A stretch of 64,000 nucleotides of DNA from Dipylidium caninum (Eukaryota; Platyhelminthes; Cestoda; Cyclophyllidea; Dipylidiidae): contig QEYB01000282.1 in assembly GCA_017562135.1 (NCBI GenBank), forward strand, positions 372,001-436,000. Reading direction: 5' to 3'. This document shows, one piece after another, positions 11,487 to 25,500 of the stretch. Position numbers and translations under genes: made by a program. Below the pieces are notes generated by a model, which was given only the letters and a program-made list of their open reading frames with translations, did not search any database and was not told the origin of the DNA. Positions within the stretch are counted from its first letter, which is position 1. Each line of letters begins with the position of its first letter.

Positions 11487-14328
11487 TGAAATATCATTTT
11501 AAGCATTACTAATTTCGTCTGGTGCATTTACTTCTGGGTGGATTGGTGGATCGTGTATCCTCCACGATTCACCTGATTTATTAGACTGTGGCTATCGTCA
11601 TGACGGTGTGATGATGGGGTAAGAGGAGGGCAAAAGGGTCTCTATATCAAGAACCATGTAGTGCCTGTGATTAACACGCACTATAAATTTAGTATTACTG
11701 TAAAGGATGGCTGAGGGAAGGCTACCGGAATTAAAGTGAATACTGGGCTCTACTGAACGTGACAAATTGACCAACAAAGTTGAAAAGGGAGAGGAAGTGG
11801 ATGATGCCTAACAGTCCACAAACTGACGAATTTCATTATGGGTTAGTTAGACAAGCTGAATAGCTCCAGTGTACTCCCCAGATGACAGGGACAAGCCAAT
11901 GCATCAGTAAAAACAGCGGGTGGACATTTTCTTCTGAATGCGCGATGCTAACTATCACTAGGACCATATTTGCTTGCATTCCGAAAAATTTGTAATGTCT
12001 CTATCGGCTAAAACCTGTTCTAAGTTTTCGAATTATGAATATATTCTATCAACTATTATGTTAAACTCATTTTTTGATGAGACTCCGTTCTCACAGGTAT
12101 AAATATCAGATGTTTAGATTGTGCGGTTTCGTCACATTTGCCAAGCAAAATGGCAACCGTTCTGCCATTTGAGGAATGCAAACACTACATTCCAAATATG
12201 CGGTAGTGAATGGTAAATAGGACTATAAATGTGTACGATCAGAGTTGGTGCAAAATATTATAGAAGAGACTGCTTTGCAATGACAAAACCGATGCATTCA
12301 ACGAAGCTGATTGCTATAATTCACTTAATTGTCACATGTTGAGGTCATTTAGTAAAAACTCGAAATCAAATGGTTGCGTAAAACACAGCACCGTGAGACC
12401 AATGGTGGCGTTTGAGTGGTGGATTATGTAAGTAAATATAAGCAAAAATTCTAAACTGATATTTCATTTGTTGAAATGAAAATTTGATATATCGGCAAGG
12501 CGTCGTATTATTACATGGAATGGAAACTTGGGCACGGTTGGGGACCATCACAACTGTTTTCTGCCAAACCAAGAAATATCGGCATTTTCCTCTAGTGGCA
12601 AAGTGGTGAGTATGAACTGTGTATTACTTTGTACCACATTGCACAAACGGGAATTTGTCAGGCATTTGCGTTAGCATCTCGAAGATCCAGATGCATGGAA
12701 GTAGATTGTGCTAATTTGTTGCAGAAAATCGTTAAAGAACTCAGCCTTCTCGAAGATATTCTAATTTTAGGTTTAACAATTTTTTTATCAGTTTTGATTG
12801 AAATATGCTGTTGACGCCGGATACGTTAAATTTAATGATATTTCGTTAATCACTCTTGTTCTTTTACGCGGCCATTAGGGGCGCGCCTAAAAAGCTGGCC
12901 TCTGATTTGGTGGTGCGCACGCATTGGTTGCGGAATCCCGTGGCCGATAATTATTTCCGGCCAAAGTAGTGGCATTAGCCTCTCCCCTTTGCCGGTAATT
13001 AGAGGGAATTTTGATCATCTGGCAAGTTTTCCCTTTAAAGTAGTTCAGGCAATTCCTACGACATACCATATACGCCCGAGCGAATCATCAATGATAAGTG
13101 AAATAAATGGTTTCGACCTGACAATAACAAATTAGTGATTCTGCATATTGGGCTTTCATATTCCTTCCGGGTCTCTTGCATAGTGAAATGTTTCTTATGA
13201 TAGGCAGATTCAATATTCTGAGTTGCGAAGTGATAACAGAATTTAAATGCATCGCTCACGTCGTAGAAACAAGAAGTTGGAATTCACAGTTTGTCTACAC
13301 GTACTCTCTTCTACATACCACATAAATCGTGGCATAAAAATAGGAATGAGGGTTATTCTTTTGTCGAAGATGTACACACTTTAGAAGTCAATGTACATGC
13401 AGCAATGAATTAATTCCGCCTCAGCTTCGATTAAAGTTTAACTATTTTTCGCCTAACCGTGGAGAAGTTTAAGCACAAAATTTTAAAGTACCAAAACGTG
13501 ATCAATAATTCCTATCCCACATCATAACAGCAGTTCTCTGAAAGTCTGTTTACAGTTATCAAAGTTTGAACTTTTAAATGGGTAAATTGCAGAAGAAGTC
13601 CCGAGCGGCTTAAGTGAACCACTCGGGCCGTAGTGATGCCGCTGGGGTCTCTGACTGCCCCGGTTTTAACCGTAATCGCGTCAACGCGACCGACTCGTAG
13701 CCTTTGAAACAAGATAAATTTCATCGAAGTAGAGTTCTGTTTGATTTTGGTGAACACCCTTGTCACGATTGGCATTTTCGACTGACCGGGGAATATTTGT
13801 TTTTGGGTTGACAGCCAAGCGATTGCGGTACTTAAGTAAGAATAGGAATTAGAAATTTTTGCTTAAAAGCATGACTTTATTCAATTTAGTACTGTCTGTT
13901 TTCGCTGACGTCCGTTTGCCATCGTTCAGGCTGTCATAATTTCACGTTTACAAAGTATCTAAATTTTGCTATCATCAAACTGAATGAAGCATGATTTGAC
14001 ATCATGGTGGTCTGAAGGCTCAGGGACAGGTGCAGGGCCACATGACGGACGTGTCAAGACATGCCAACTGAGATCCAACAATTTTTGGCCAGTTATGAAA
14101 GATGTGCGGCGTCTCGCATTGTCGTGGTGGGCAACAACACACTTTCGACGATCTGCCACTTCTAACCGCCTCGCTCATTTTGGCGAGTCTTTTAACGAAC
14201 TCGTTTGAATTGATCGTCTGGTTATTTGGTGAAAGTTCAAAGTGCAGAATCCCATTTTATAATCACAACAGACTAAGAGCGTAATTTTTTCTTGCTGAAA
14301 CTCTGCTTCTGATGTCGTCTCGGCTGAT

Positions 14329-14655
14329 TCATCTCTTCTGATTAACCTTGTTCCAAACCGTCCGCTTTTCGTCACCAGTAGGTAGTCTTTTCAGAAATGG
14401 GCCAACTTCATTGTGAACTGCAGATGCTATTGCGTTGCACGAAAGGAATTTCCTTAACCTGCTGGTGAGAGATCCAAAGATCGCTTTTCCTGACATGACT
14501 AAGTTGTTTTTAATTTTCCTTTTAATGCATTTATCCGATTCGCGTCCAAGCTTCTCTGCAACGTCAGGTCTCGTGCTCTGACAAGCTGAAGCGTCAAGGG
14601 CCTTCTTCGCGGTGGGTCTCATCGCCTTAGACTTCACGTCCAGTCCACTGGCCAC
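14329..14655 (-). CDS. Unidentified 108-codon basic ORF
   Basis: An open frame on the minus strand, beginning at a GTG rather than ATG, encodes a Lys/Arg-rich peptide (for example KCIKRKIKNN and SLTSRLRKFLS). I recognise no family. It could be an internal exon, a decayed mobile-element fragment or chance. No clear acceptor or donor frames it, and nothing nearby on the same strand continues it. Confidence 0.15.
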   Translation of the reverse strand: MASGLDVKSKAMRPTAKKALDASACQSTRPDVAEKLGRESDKCIKRKIKNNLVMSGKAIFGSLTSRLRKFLSCNAIASAVHNEVGPFLKRLPTGDEKRTVWNKVNQKR

Positions 14656-16375
14656 TTTTCAATGAAAAATCATTAGAACAAAATCTGGCAAACCAATTTT
14701 GACGACATTGTCTTTCTTCCAATGCTTCATTCCCGTCTAAGATACATAACATCTTATGTGATTGCGATGTCTTCTTGCCTTTTTGGAAATAATATGACAA
14801 ACTAGGTCGCCCACTTTAAACTAGCATAAAAACAAAAACCATACAACCTCTAAATGAAAGGTTGAAGTCAAAACAAGAAACAGAAAAGTATAAAATAGAT
14901 ACCTTTAACACGTAAATGGGACAAACTATAGTTTAAAATCCATTATTCGGCAATATCCGCAATCACTTAATTTCCAATCCAGTACATTTTTCTTCCAGAC
15001 TGGTGGGTCCTGGGCGTCTCCGTTCGCTCAGCTTTTGCTTCTTCCCCCGTCCCCCACGCGTAAAGGGGAGGTTATCCAACCTCATTCATCCGAATCCCCA
15101 ACTACTGTAGAAAAACATCGCGTCCCACCTCCAGGTGCCATGGTTAACCAGTCGTGTCTCTTATTTCATGACTTTCTATCTGCTCCGAACAAGGAATAGG
15201 TGTTGCATCCGATGTAAACAGTTTCCAGTAGCCAGGTAATCCGTTGTCCAGGGCTTGCAGAACATAATCTGACCAGTGGAAATGGTTATCAACGCAAATG
15301 ACATCCCAGAAGGATGACATTTTGAGAACTGGACTGAATGTCCTCGGACTGCTTATGTAATTATACTTAGCTGGTCATTTCGACTTTTACCATCTGAAAT
15401 TAACATTGAGAAGTTTGTGTTAACCTCACTCTCCTCCCTATCTCCAACCGTCCGCTATCTCGAGGTATGGTTTGCCTCTCAACCTGGTCCTCCCTTCAGT
15501 ACAGCATATACTACTATCTTCGGGCACTGATTCTCTTCCCTCGCACAAATTTTACCGGAACCGGGAGAAGAAGTTCCTTTGTTGTTGCACCGCTTCCATA
15601 ATTGTGGGATGTACAGGACTATAAACACATTTGACATTAATTCGAGTTTTCTGATCACCATCAACTTCCTTCGCATCGAACCCTTTGATGTGGCGTCAGG
15701 CTTACCAATTCTCCCTTATATCATGAGCCAGGGGGAATTATTCAAGTTTCCCGTCGAATTGGCGCAAAGTAGTCCTCTAGGCCTAACCCCTCTTCCCTAT
15801 GTACTGGCCTCCGCCATCTTCTTTGAGATTCCAGTGCTCACGTCAATCACAGTAATTTATTTGCGTATACTTACAGCCAAGGGAGGGGGGGGGGTGGAGG
15901 ACACGGCGTGAAGTAGAAATGGGTCGAACGTGAGTAATTGTGTGGGTTTGTTTGTAAACTTGTGTCCTTGAGTAGGCCTGTGGAGTGTGTGTTTGTGTCA
16001 GCATGATGATTGTCTCATTACATATATGAATAATATACAATTAAAATCCAGCCGACGCCACCGTCCCCCCTCTCCTCTTACTTCGGCTACCCCCTCCCAT
16101 CCTCAGTCCAGGGTTATTACTTTTTTACATCTAAAAATAAACGAAGAGCGGGGAGGTGATAAGTCGTTTAGTGGCTGTGTTCCAGCCTGTCATGATTATT
16201 AGTTGGATTGTGACAATTGTGCTACCGATTTTGATGCTGATGACGGTGGTAAATGCATTTACTTATTTTGGGTCTGGTGGACAGTGATTGGGCGATAGTG
16301 ATGTCAACCGACTCCCCTTCTAAATCGATGAAAGACCGGTGGACAGGGGAAAGATAAACAACCAGAAAAAGTTTG

Positions 16376-16386
16376 GGGGGGGGAGG
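16376..16386 (+). repeat. G-run
   Basis: A run of consecutive G residues just downstream of the REPTOR-like stop codon. Simple sequence; runs of this kind recur through the following 11 kb. Confidence 0.6.
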
Positions 16387-16535
16387 AAGAGACGCAGGAG
16401 GAGAGAATCGGAATTACTGATGGTGGAAATAGGTAATGCGTGTAGATCGTATCCCCGAATACGTTGTGATCTAAAAAAAATAATATATTATTCTCTGTAC
16501 CTAAATATTATAAGTAAAATTTTTTTAATTACCTT

Positions 16536-19500
16536 CTAAGTAATGACGGACAAACGCTGCGGACAGCTGACACCAATACCATTTTCCGTGTTTGAAACGT
16601 CTGTGGAGACAGTAAGGACGGAAAGCTCATTATTGGCCACCTTGCCAGACACTTGTTGCAAATTCTGATAAGCAGTTATACTCTGTGAACCCATCGAATC
16701 GTAAAATTGAGGAGGATAGGGAGCGGGAAATTCCTGAGGAGAAGTAGGTACGACTTGGGGATGATACGCAGTAATATAGGCGGTAGTATCGTAGACAGTT
16801 TCATCTCCCATGGATACCGCACTGTAAACCCCGGCTGCAGTGTAATCTGTCCATTCAGACTGCCTCCGACCATCGTAGTGTGGGTGGTGATAGTCAGTAA
16901 AGCGTTCTGAGCCAGAACGGATCATACTTGATAGATCTAGCGCAGCAGGAAAGGCGGAGCGTTGGGCATACTCATAGACATTTTGAGTAGTGTACGCAAA
17001 GCTCGATTCTGGAGTCTCTGAGGGCAAATGACTTAGAGACAATTCTGTCGGAGAGAACTTCGGTGCTGCGGGAGCAGCAACCTCCCGACCGCCACCACTT
17101 ATAGTTACCGTGTTGTTGCAACCAGTAGATAACCGCTTTATTAATGGATGCTTTGCTTGTGTCGTTTTTGCCAAATTTAGCACTTCTTCCACAAATGCAT
17201 CCATTCGGCCGGCCACTCGCGTGACTAAAACAAAATTTTGCTGTAAAATTTCTTCTACTCATATAATGTTCAGTAACATCATTTAATACCATGAGTCGTT
17301 GAAACGAGCCACTTTGCCCGCGCGAAGAGACCGCCAGTCTGGTCGGAATCAGCGCCGCCTGGCGCCTTTTCTCCATCTTCACCACCAATGTTTACGGCTG
17401 CACCAAGAGTGGAGTTCTTATTGCTGACCTGTTCTGGCTGCTGCAGCAGTCTGGCGAGTGATGGACTCACCCGTTGAGCTACAATCTTCTTCAAAGTGGT
17501 GATCAGGCTGGCCAACTCCTCTGAAAAGGAATAGCTCTCAAAGAATCAGAAGCGTTTCAGCATTGACTTGCTCTGATCAACAAACTATTCTAACTCAGTG
17601 GTCGTACACATTTCCTTAAAGCCTGTGTATTTACAGAGTAACAAATTACAAGTAAGTAACAAAAAGGTTGGAAATTGGACTGTCGGGATGGCCTTTCCAC
17701 CCCCTTAAGGCTGCTAGCTGCTGAAATTGGGAAAGATGGCAGTACAAGTTCCCTCTTTTGTTGATTGGTCAGTTGACACGGTACAGACCGCACTGAGCGT
17801 ACACAATAGGGAGTCAGTCCAGTCGCCGCCATATCATGCAGCAATCAGATAAGACAGCAGTAGCAGTAGCCTCAACATCACTAGCAATGCCACTAAGCTC
17901 GCCAATCAAACATTTGTCTACTTTAGCGAAGCAAGCAGGGGGAGGAGTGAAGTTCGGTGGTGGGGAAAAAATGGAGGCGGAGGAGGGGGAGGAGGAGGCA
18001 GAACGATAATCAGATTCAGTGGGCAGAATCGAGCTCTCTATTCACCCCACAAGTCCCTGCCCCTCCCCATTCCCCTCCGCTTATCATTATTTTTTTTGCG
18101 GTGAGACAAGAGTGGGGGAGAGGGCGAGGGTGGGTTTTGTTTTCGTGTTTCTGATGATTTTTGCTTGGTGGAGACACCAGAAGGGAGGGAGAAAGGGCGA
18201 TAGAGTGAGGAGGGCATGGGCAACGGGGGTTGGTAGTCTCTACTGATTGGGCCGTGAAGACAAAGATGTCTGATTTGCTGCTACTGCTATTACTGCTACT
18301 TGTCGCGATCAAACTTGACCACTGTCTAACATCCAACCCCTCCCCTCCCCCCTTCACTCATACATATCTCTACCCCTTCGTCTGTCCTCTCACCAGTGAT
18401 ATTCAATTAAGCACCACAAACAATAGCTTCCTTATGGATTATGCTAATTACGTCTAATTGGAAGCCACTGTCTTCTCATTTGTCCCGCACCAAATTCTGC
18501 CTTGAATATGCTTGCCCAAGTTAACACTCTTCGAAAACCCTTCCCAAATAGTCGAACTGTTGGACCCTTTCTCCTCACCGTGATCGCCCTCCCTCCACAA
18601 AATGATATTGGAGCACCCTCGCCCTTACTGGTCACTCTCGCTCTTCCATCTCCACTTTGCTACGCCAACAAATAATCTTATTTTAATTTCTTCATGGTTT
18701 TTTGAAATTGTCATGACAAATGTAATTCCCCCCGTATTAAAGCTACCGGAGTACTTGGCCACTGCGAAGGGAGGCAGAGCGGAGGGAGCGATGGTTAGCA
18801 AATGCCTTTTTGTAAAGAGGCCTATGCATCGGATTAGCGAGTACGCCAGATGCCGCATAAACAATATCCTCCTCCCCTCACCACTCACACGCACAGACAC
18901 ACACACACATATGGTAATTAACTACACCTTTGGTGTGTACACCCCATCTGACCAAATGCATAGATCATGAGCCCTTAGGCTATGTGGGCACTTCCGTCTG
19001 ATAATGCTTGCCTTCCGATTATCTGTCCTCTTTCGTTCTCTTGCTTTGGTTACTCTAATCTGGGAAAAAGAACTGGTGGGAAAGGAGAGAGGAGAGGGGG
19101 GCGGGCAGGAAAGCAAAGGGAGGCGAAACAGCATTCACTCACTGTATTCTAGACCGAGACCGGTGTATTTGATCTTGTTAGACTCGTGAAATGCCTTCTT
19201 CTTCAATCGGCAAATCCTGAAATGTACAAGTAGGTTGGGGAACACCAATGACGCTTGTTCAACGTGTGGTCCAAGAGCTCAGCGCAACCTCATTGGTGGG
19301 GAGGACACACCACACATCGAGACGGCCCTCGTTCTGATTGGCTCACTGTTGGAAGACTTATTAGACTGGGAATATGGATCAAACCCATTCTGGCCTCTAT
19401 TTCCTAACTTGGGCAACTAACGTGGCAAGTGTAGTGCTGTGGCAGAGCCTTCAGTGGGAAAAAATACCCCCACTTAGGGCGATGGTGATGAGTCTCAAAT

Positions 19501-22500
19501 AAAGGAATGGGGAATGTTAACTGACCGAGTCTCCGTTTGACTATAGCTCTTCTCCTAGTCACCCGTCCCTTTCCCATGCCATTATTTTCAAATGGGTAAG
19601 GTGAGGCAAAAGCTCTCTTTGGCCCCTTGAGGCTGGAGGCCTCCACATCATCATTCCTAACAGTATGGTGGCCAGGTGATGGGAGAGAGCGTGGATCTTG
19701 AAAGTGGGGCCCCAAAGGTGCGGGAACAAGGTGACTCACTTGCTGGCGAGTTTGTTCTTCTCCCTCTTCGCCTCCTCCACACGCCAGGATGGTGGTGCAG
19801 TAACCTCCACTTCGAAAGCCGCCGGAGTGAGGAGGCTACTCAAGTCAGCCCTAACATCACCTCCGCCGGGCCCATTTACACCAACCCCACCATTATTGGC
19901 GCTTCCGCCGCCACCAGCCATTATAATCTCCCCTTGTCGCGTAATTTGTGCTGCCAGTCGATCCAACTCATCGCCCATGGAACGTAGTCTTAAGATGTTC
20001 GGTGTCACGTCGTTCCCGTCCCCGCGACGGAGTTTTGAACAGTGTACCAGATCGTTGCGCTTCTGAACTGGATCCTCGAACACGACCAGGGGGTACTGAG
20101 GTAGTGAGTGTGCGGCAATCGAGCAGTTACCCACTCCGCCTACTCCGATTCCGCTGGTGCCGTCGTAGCAACTGCTGAGGGGGCTGGTGGAAGTAGAGAG
20201 AGGCGAGTTGGCGCCGCCGTTGATCAAACGCACAGCCTTGGGACCCTTGCACTGTGCATTGTACTGCCAGAAGTAAGCAGAAGTGGTGATGCCGCCTGCA
20301 CCGGTCACGGAACTGTTGGACGAAACTGCAGGGGGAGAAGAGAGGAGGGGAAGTGCTACTCCTTTGTTCTAATCAAGTGTCAGCCATACTCCAACCAGTG
20401 GGGTTGCTCGAAATCCTGGCAGATGGGACAAAGACGAGTGGAAGGTGATTTGTTTCTCTCTCACTTATGAAGCCCACCTGAAGTAATGGCTCGTCCTCTT
20501 TTTTTCATCTACCTGCGGATCGTGGACCCAAGACCCAAAATGATTTGAAGTGCTGTTCGGCAGGAAGTGTGGTGTAAATTGCATCAAAACTGACGGCGTA
20601 TGGCTCCGCCGGAAGAAGTGCCCGTGAACCGCTTCTTATACTCGAAAAAGGTCCGAGGAAGCATCGAACTCCACCCTCATGCGATGCTCCACGATCGATA
20701 ATGCCAAAAATGTCAGTGATATTTTGTGCACTCTTGTCACTGTCAGTGATCTAGTGATGTAAAATTCTCTTCACTAGTTTTTTTAGAACTCAACTCCACA
20801 CTCATGTGCATTATGATCTGAAGCCTAGATTAATGAAAAATATTCTTCCGGCCGATCTCATGAGCCACGGTGTGAACTCGAGATTTTAGCGATAAACGAC
20901 GCGATGGAGTTGTTACCTTTCCACACACTTTCATCTTCCTTTCAACTTACTGAGCAGTAACCATCGAGCTGTGCTTGACCTGACAAGTTTTGGAGGCTTC
21001 GTCCGCTAGCAGCGTCTCACCGGGTCCACCTCGTATTCTGCGCAATTTGTGCATTGCGTGAGTTCACGCCAGTCTTGTTGTTACCGGTGACCCCGAATCG
21101 ACGAAGTTTGTTGCCAGAGGCTCTCGTCACCGATACCACCACCACCACCGCCGCCGCCGCCACCACTACCCTGGCCGGCCACCCTCGAGACCCGCCCGTC
21201 CCGAGCATGTTCTGCCCGCGTACTGATGGATACTGACTTTTAGGGCCCGTTAAAGCGCTCAAGTGAACTCACAATCTCTCGCTCTCTCTGCAGCCTCTTC
21301 CCTTTCAACCGTGGCTCCCGAGTCCCTCTCCCAAACCGAGCAAATGTGCGTGGAATTATCTGCTCCAGACTGATCCTCTTGTCCATCCATGCCATCTTGT
21401 CCATGTGCCACAACTTTGTGTCAAGAGAGAGCGAATCTGCTCCGTGAGACAAGTCGAATGGACAGGAAAGGAGGGGGCTTTGGACGTATGAGGGTGGACG
21501 TTAACAAGCTTTAGAGAAACCAGAGGAAGCTGATGAGACAAGGGGAGGTGTGAGCCCTGTCGACCTTCTCAAATCGAGAGAGGGTGGAGAGTCTTGCAGC
21601 ACACGAGTAACATCCAAATGAAGATCGCAGACGGCCGAGGGTTTTTTTTATTGAACCTCGTCTCTTTGACCCATAAAATGTCGGCCCTCTTATTAACGTC
21701 ACACCCCCTTTCCCCTTTCTGTCCCCGCCCCCGCCCCCGCCTCCTCCTCCTCCTCCTCTCTCCCTCTCTCTCGCCACATTACTTGTGCCAGCCACACTTG
21801 GCGATCGCAAGCGACATCAACACCCCGTCATGGTAAAAATTAACAGTCGTAAAGAGTATTAATGAATATTTCTATTCCCCAACCTCCTTCCGTCCTCCAG
21901 CGGTCTCATTCCGCCCCCTCCCCCGTCCTTCCCCCAACTGCACGTGTGAAATTGCCTAATTGCCGAAGTCATGCGTACAGTCATTAAAATATAATGGATT
22001 CGAGGAAAAGAGAGGGGTGAAAAGGTGGTGGTGGTGGTGGTGGAATGAGCGGTTTAAAGTGAAAAAGGGAGGGAGGAGAGGGTATTTTATTCATCAGGCC
22101 CCTTCATAAGTGCCGTTTTATCGTGAAGTGCACTTTCCCCAGCGCATTAATACCTGCGATTAGTTAGAAAATGAGTGAAGACAAAAGCATGCGACTCTAC
22201 CCGGCACATGCAATCCCAAGCGCTTCTAACACACCCACACACACTCACACACCCCCTTAGGGTTTGGTGAAATTGGAACAAACAGGCCGATGAAATGTCT
22301 ACGATATGCTCGGACGCTGTCGGACGGACGCTGACGACTTGCTCCGATGTGTGGAGGGTGGTAATGTGGCTAATGTGATCCTGATCCATGCAAAACCGGC
22401 AGATAAAAGGTTTTTTTATTTCGACGACAGTGACGATGAGATCGCATGACCCTCCAACAGAGAGGATTTCGGTGGCCTCCTCTCACCCCAGACTCGTCCT

Positions 22501-25500
22501 CTCGTTGATACAGTGAAAGGAGACTCTCGGTTGGTACTCCCCGTCCTCCACCTCCTCGGAAGGGCGGAATTAGCCAAGTGAGTCATGGTACGACACCTCT
22601 GGAATTGGTAGAGGATATGGCAGAAGAGGAGACGGGGAATAGAGGGCAGAAAGCGCCAGCAGAAGCAGCAACAGGTCTTGAAGCGTGGACAAGAAGGCAC
22701 CATCTGGTTGCGCAACGGCGCCTACAGAGGCACGTGTACTCGTCCACACAATGAGGCCATCTTATTATCCACCGTCCACGAACTGTGCCGTGGTGCCTGC
22801 CTGCCTGCTAGTGCCTGTGTGTATGTGTGTGCGTAAAAGTGCGTCACCTGTCGAATACCGAGTGCCATTTACCGTGGCATGAGGGGATGCCCGCGTTTTG
22901 TATTCCGTTCCGCATCGACTCGATCGTCTTCCCCTGTCCCAGAACATGATCCTCTGTCGGGACCTCACTGTCCGTCCATTCATCCATCTCGCTTTTTGTG
23001 TCTGTGTGTGCATTGCCTGATTGAATGGACTGCAGTCTACGACGAGGAGGAGGAGTGGATCTGGCAACCAATGCATTGTGGTTTCCACCAAACCGCATTG
23101 AAGCAGCACTTGTGACTTGATCTACAATCTCATCAATGTCCCATGACTTTTGTGCACCGAGCTTTCCATCGCTGATCTGACCAATTATTACCGAGGCGAG
23201 AGTAGACACCAGCCTCCCTCTTTCCATTCTCCTCCATCAAGGACGTTAAACGGGCCCTGCAGCCAATTTCACGCCTAACAGCAGCCGTTGGGCGCCAGTC
23301 GTCACCTCAGCTACACTTCTCACCTTCATTCTCATCTTCCAGCCCTGGCAGCCCCCCCCCCCCCCCCCCCCCTATTCACCATATTTCGGCTTAAATTCTA
23401 AACAACAAAACCTTTAAACACGTAGCATTAGGAGTTGGCGCTAATCAATGTTTCTCCGTGTCAACCAATGACAGTTCTGTTGGATGGTGCGAGAGCGAGA
23501 GGGAGGCCGCGCCCGAGACAGAATGGCAGAGGCGTGAAAAGTGGGGTAAGGGGAGGGGGGAGGGAGACGGTGATTACCGCCAATGCATTCACGTCACGCC
23601 CGAGCCCCCACCTCTCTCTCCTCGCTCCGTGTGTGAGAGCGTGTCCAATCACAATTTAGGACGATGGTTATCCACCCTTATCAGTGCGTACTTGGGCGTT
23701 ACGGTAATACTAACAGTCGAATACACAATCCAAAAATTTCCACTAGCAAAGGGACACTTTGAACATCGCTTCAATATGTTCTTCCACTAACGGGAAAAAC
23801 TTTTGACTTCCATGACCTCGGAAATCCACGAAGGTGGTCGTCGATATAAATACTACCTCCCCCATCGGCTTCCACCCAGTTTCTCCCACCTGTCGCTGGG
23901 ACGGTTTTTTCTTATTCCTTTTTATTACATCTTAATGAATTTGAGGGATTTTAGGATGGCAATTCATCAATCGTCTTCTTTCAAGGTCGTAAAACTCCTG
24001 AAACTCACCAATCACCAACTAAAGGCTGCTTGGGGGGGACGTGGGCGGAGTGGGGGGGGGACAAGGTGCAGGAGAGGGATAAAGTGTTCAGGGGAGAAGT
24101 AGTGGATAGATTTAAAAAGAGGGAATAATTATTTGTCCTCACTTAAGGCAATCAAAGTTTTATGTGGGGATTTTTACTCGAGATCTCAACTTCCCCCAGT
24201 GTTGGATCCGGTAAGGATGAGCAAGGGGGGATGCTGTGTAGTCCCCATCTAGAAGGGAGTGAAGGTAGGGAGGAGAGGGAAAGAGAGAGGAGGGTAGTAC
24301 CTTTCGGATAATTAATTTTTTCACCCATTTAGACAATTTAATTTAGCGCATTGCCTACTGGCGAGGCAAGGAGTTGGTGAACATGTGATTACTGTGGATA
24401 ATGGCCTCGTAAAATTCAACTTCCAACTAATTGTTACCGGGGCGGGGAGGGCGGAGGGGGAAAGAAGGAGTTCTGAGGAATCGGCACCAAGTTCTCCAAT
24501 GTCAGGGGGGACTTTGGTTGAATTGAGTTGGAGAGTGCTAGGCACGTGTCGCCGATAAAGAGAACTAGGGAAAGTAGACTAGTAAGGCCGAGGGAGGGGG
24601 AGAAGGGGGCGGAGCAATGACAGGGTGGAGGTTGAAATCGAGCTTTTATTCGATGTCATTATACTTCCTCAATATCTTTCTATTATGATTACGCTATCTG
24701 ATCATGTTTCGGCCACACAATAGGACGGAGGGTTTCATTTAGACGAATAGGGCAATGATTAGGCAAAGAAGGACAGGCGGGGAGGGGGGACGGAGATAGG
24801 GAAAGGAGGACATCTCGTTAAAGTAACCAGCTTCATGGGTGTGTATGTTTGACAGACTTATCGTGACCGCAGCATCTCATCCGATACCAAAATGAACACA
24901 CACACACACACACACACGCACTAACGGGTTGGAGAGTGCGAGTGCGAGGGTGGAAGAGGGAGAGAAGGGAAGGGGGAGAGATAGAAATTTATATTGTTAT
25001 TGTTTGCCAGTGGACATTGGTGGCCTTATCTGACAATCTCCTCCTCTCCCTAACCGATATATTCTCCACAAGCGCTATATAAGCGCTCACACACGCACGT
25101 ACGAACACTCACGTGCGCACGCACTGACGCGCGTCGGCGTGTAGTCGAGGGAAGGGCGTTGGCCAATAGGAGAGAGGGAAAGAAGCGGCGGGATGGGGAT
25201 TGGTGCCTTTTATCGTCCCGATGAGCGGGAGAGTTAACAATTGAGAGAGCGCTTAAATGACGCGACTAATTCGAACTTTTATCTGATCTCTTGAGCAGGG
25301 AATCGAAGCTTGTAGTAAAGGGTAGGGGATTACCTTGTTACTTACCCTTCTGTGAATGCGTGTGTGTGTGTATGTGTGTGTGAACGAGTGAGTGAGGCAA
25401 CATAGTTGTGTATCTGGTTATCGAGTTACCCACACGAAAGCCCAAATCAAGTAGGAGAGTGAAATTTAAACAATAGGTCGGCACGCACGCTCACCCACAG

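Larger units (their letters stand above)
11487..16535. other. Intergenic stretch, no supported gene
   Basis: I scanned both strands and found no recognisable domain. The longest open frame is 14329-14655 on the minus strand, listed separately. Other ORFs here are short, overlapping and antisense to each other. The right end may hold the 3' UTR of the REPTOR-like gene; an AATAAA on the minus strand at 15856-15861 is a possible but distant poly(A) signal. Confidence 0.5.

Noticed and set aside
13593..13650. CGAGCGGCTTAAGTGAACCACTCG inverted repeat as a possible tRNA or small RNA
   Set aside because: A stem can be drawn but there are no A/B box sequences or cloverleaf; too weak to call.
13959..14375. 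Several overlapping ORFs on both strands
   Set aside because: Mutually overlapping and short, with no family-like segments; consistent with chance in a gene-free stretch.
17957..18357. Arg/Gly- and Ser/Pro-rich ORFs on both strands
   Set aside because: By-products of purine/pyrimidine-biased simple sequence inside a REPTOR-like intron; the composition explains them.
21511..21810. Gly-run ORF (minus strand)
   Set aside because: The Gly tract is translation of the C/T-rich simple repeat at 21721-21773, not a protein domain.
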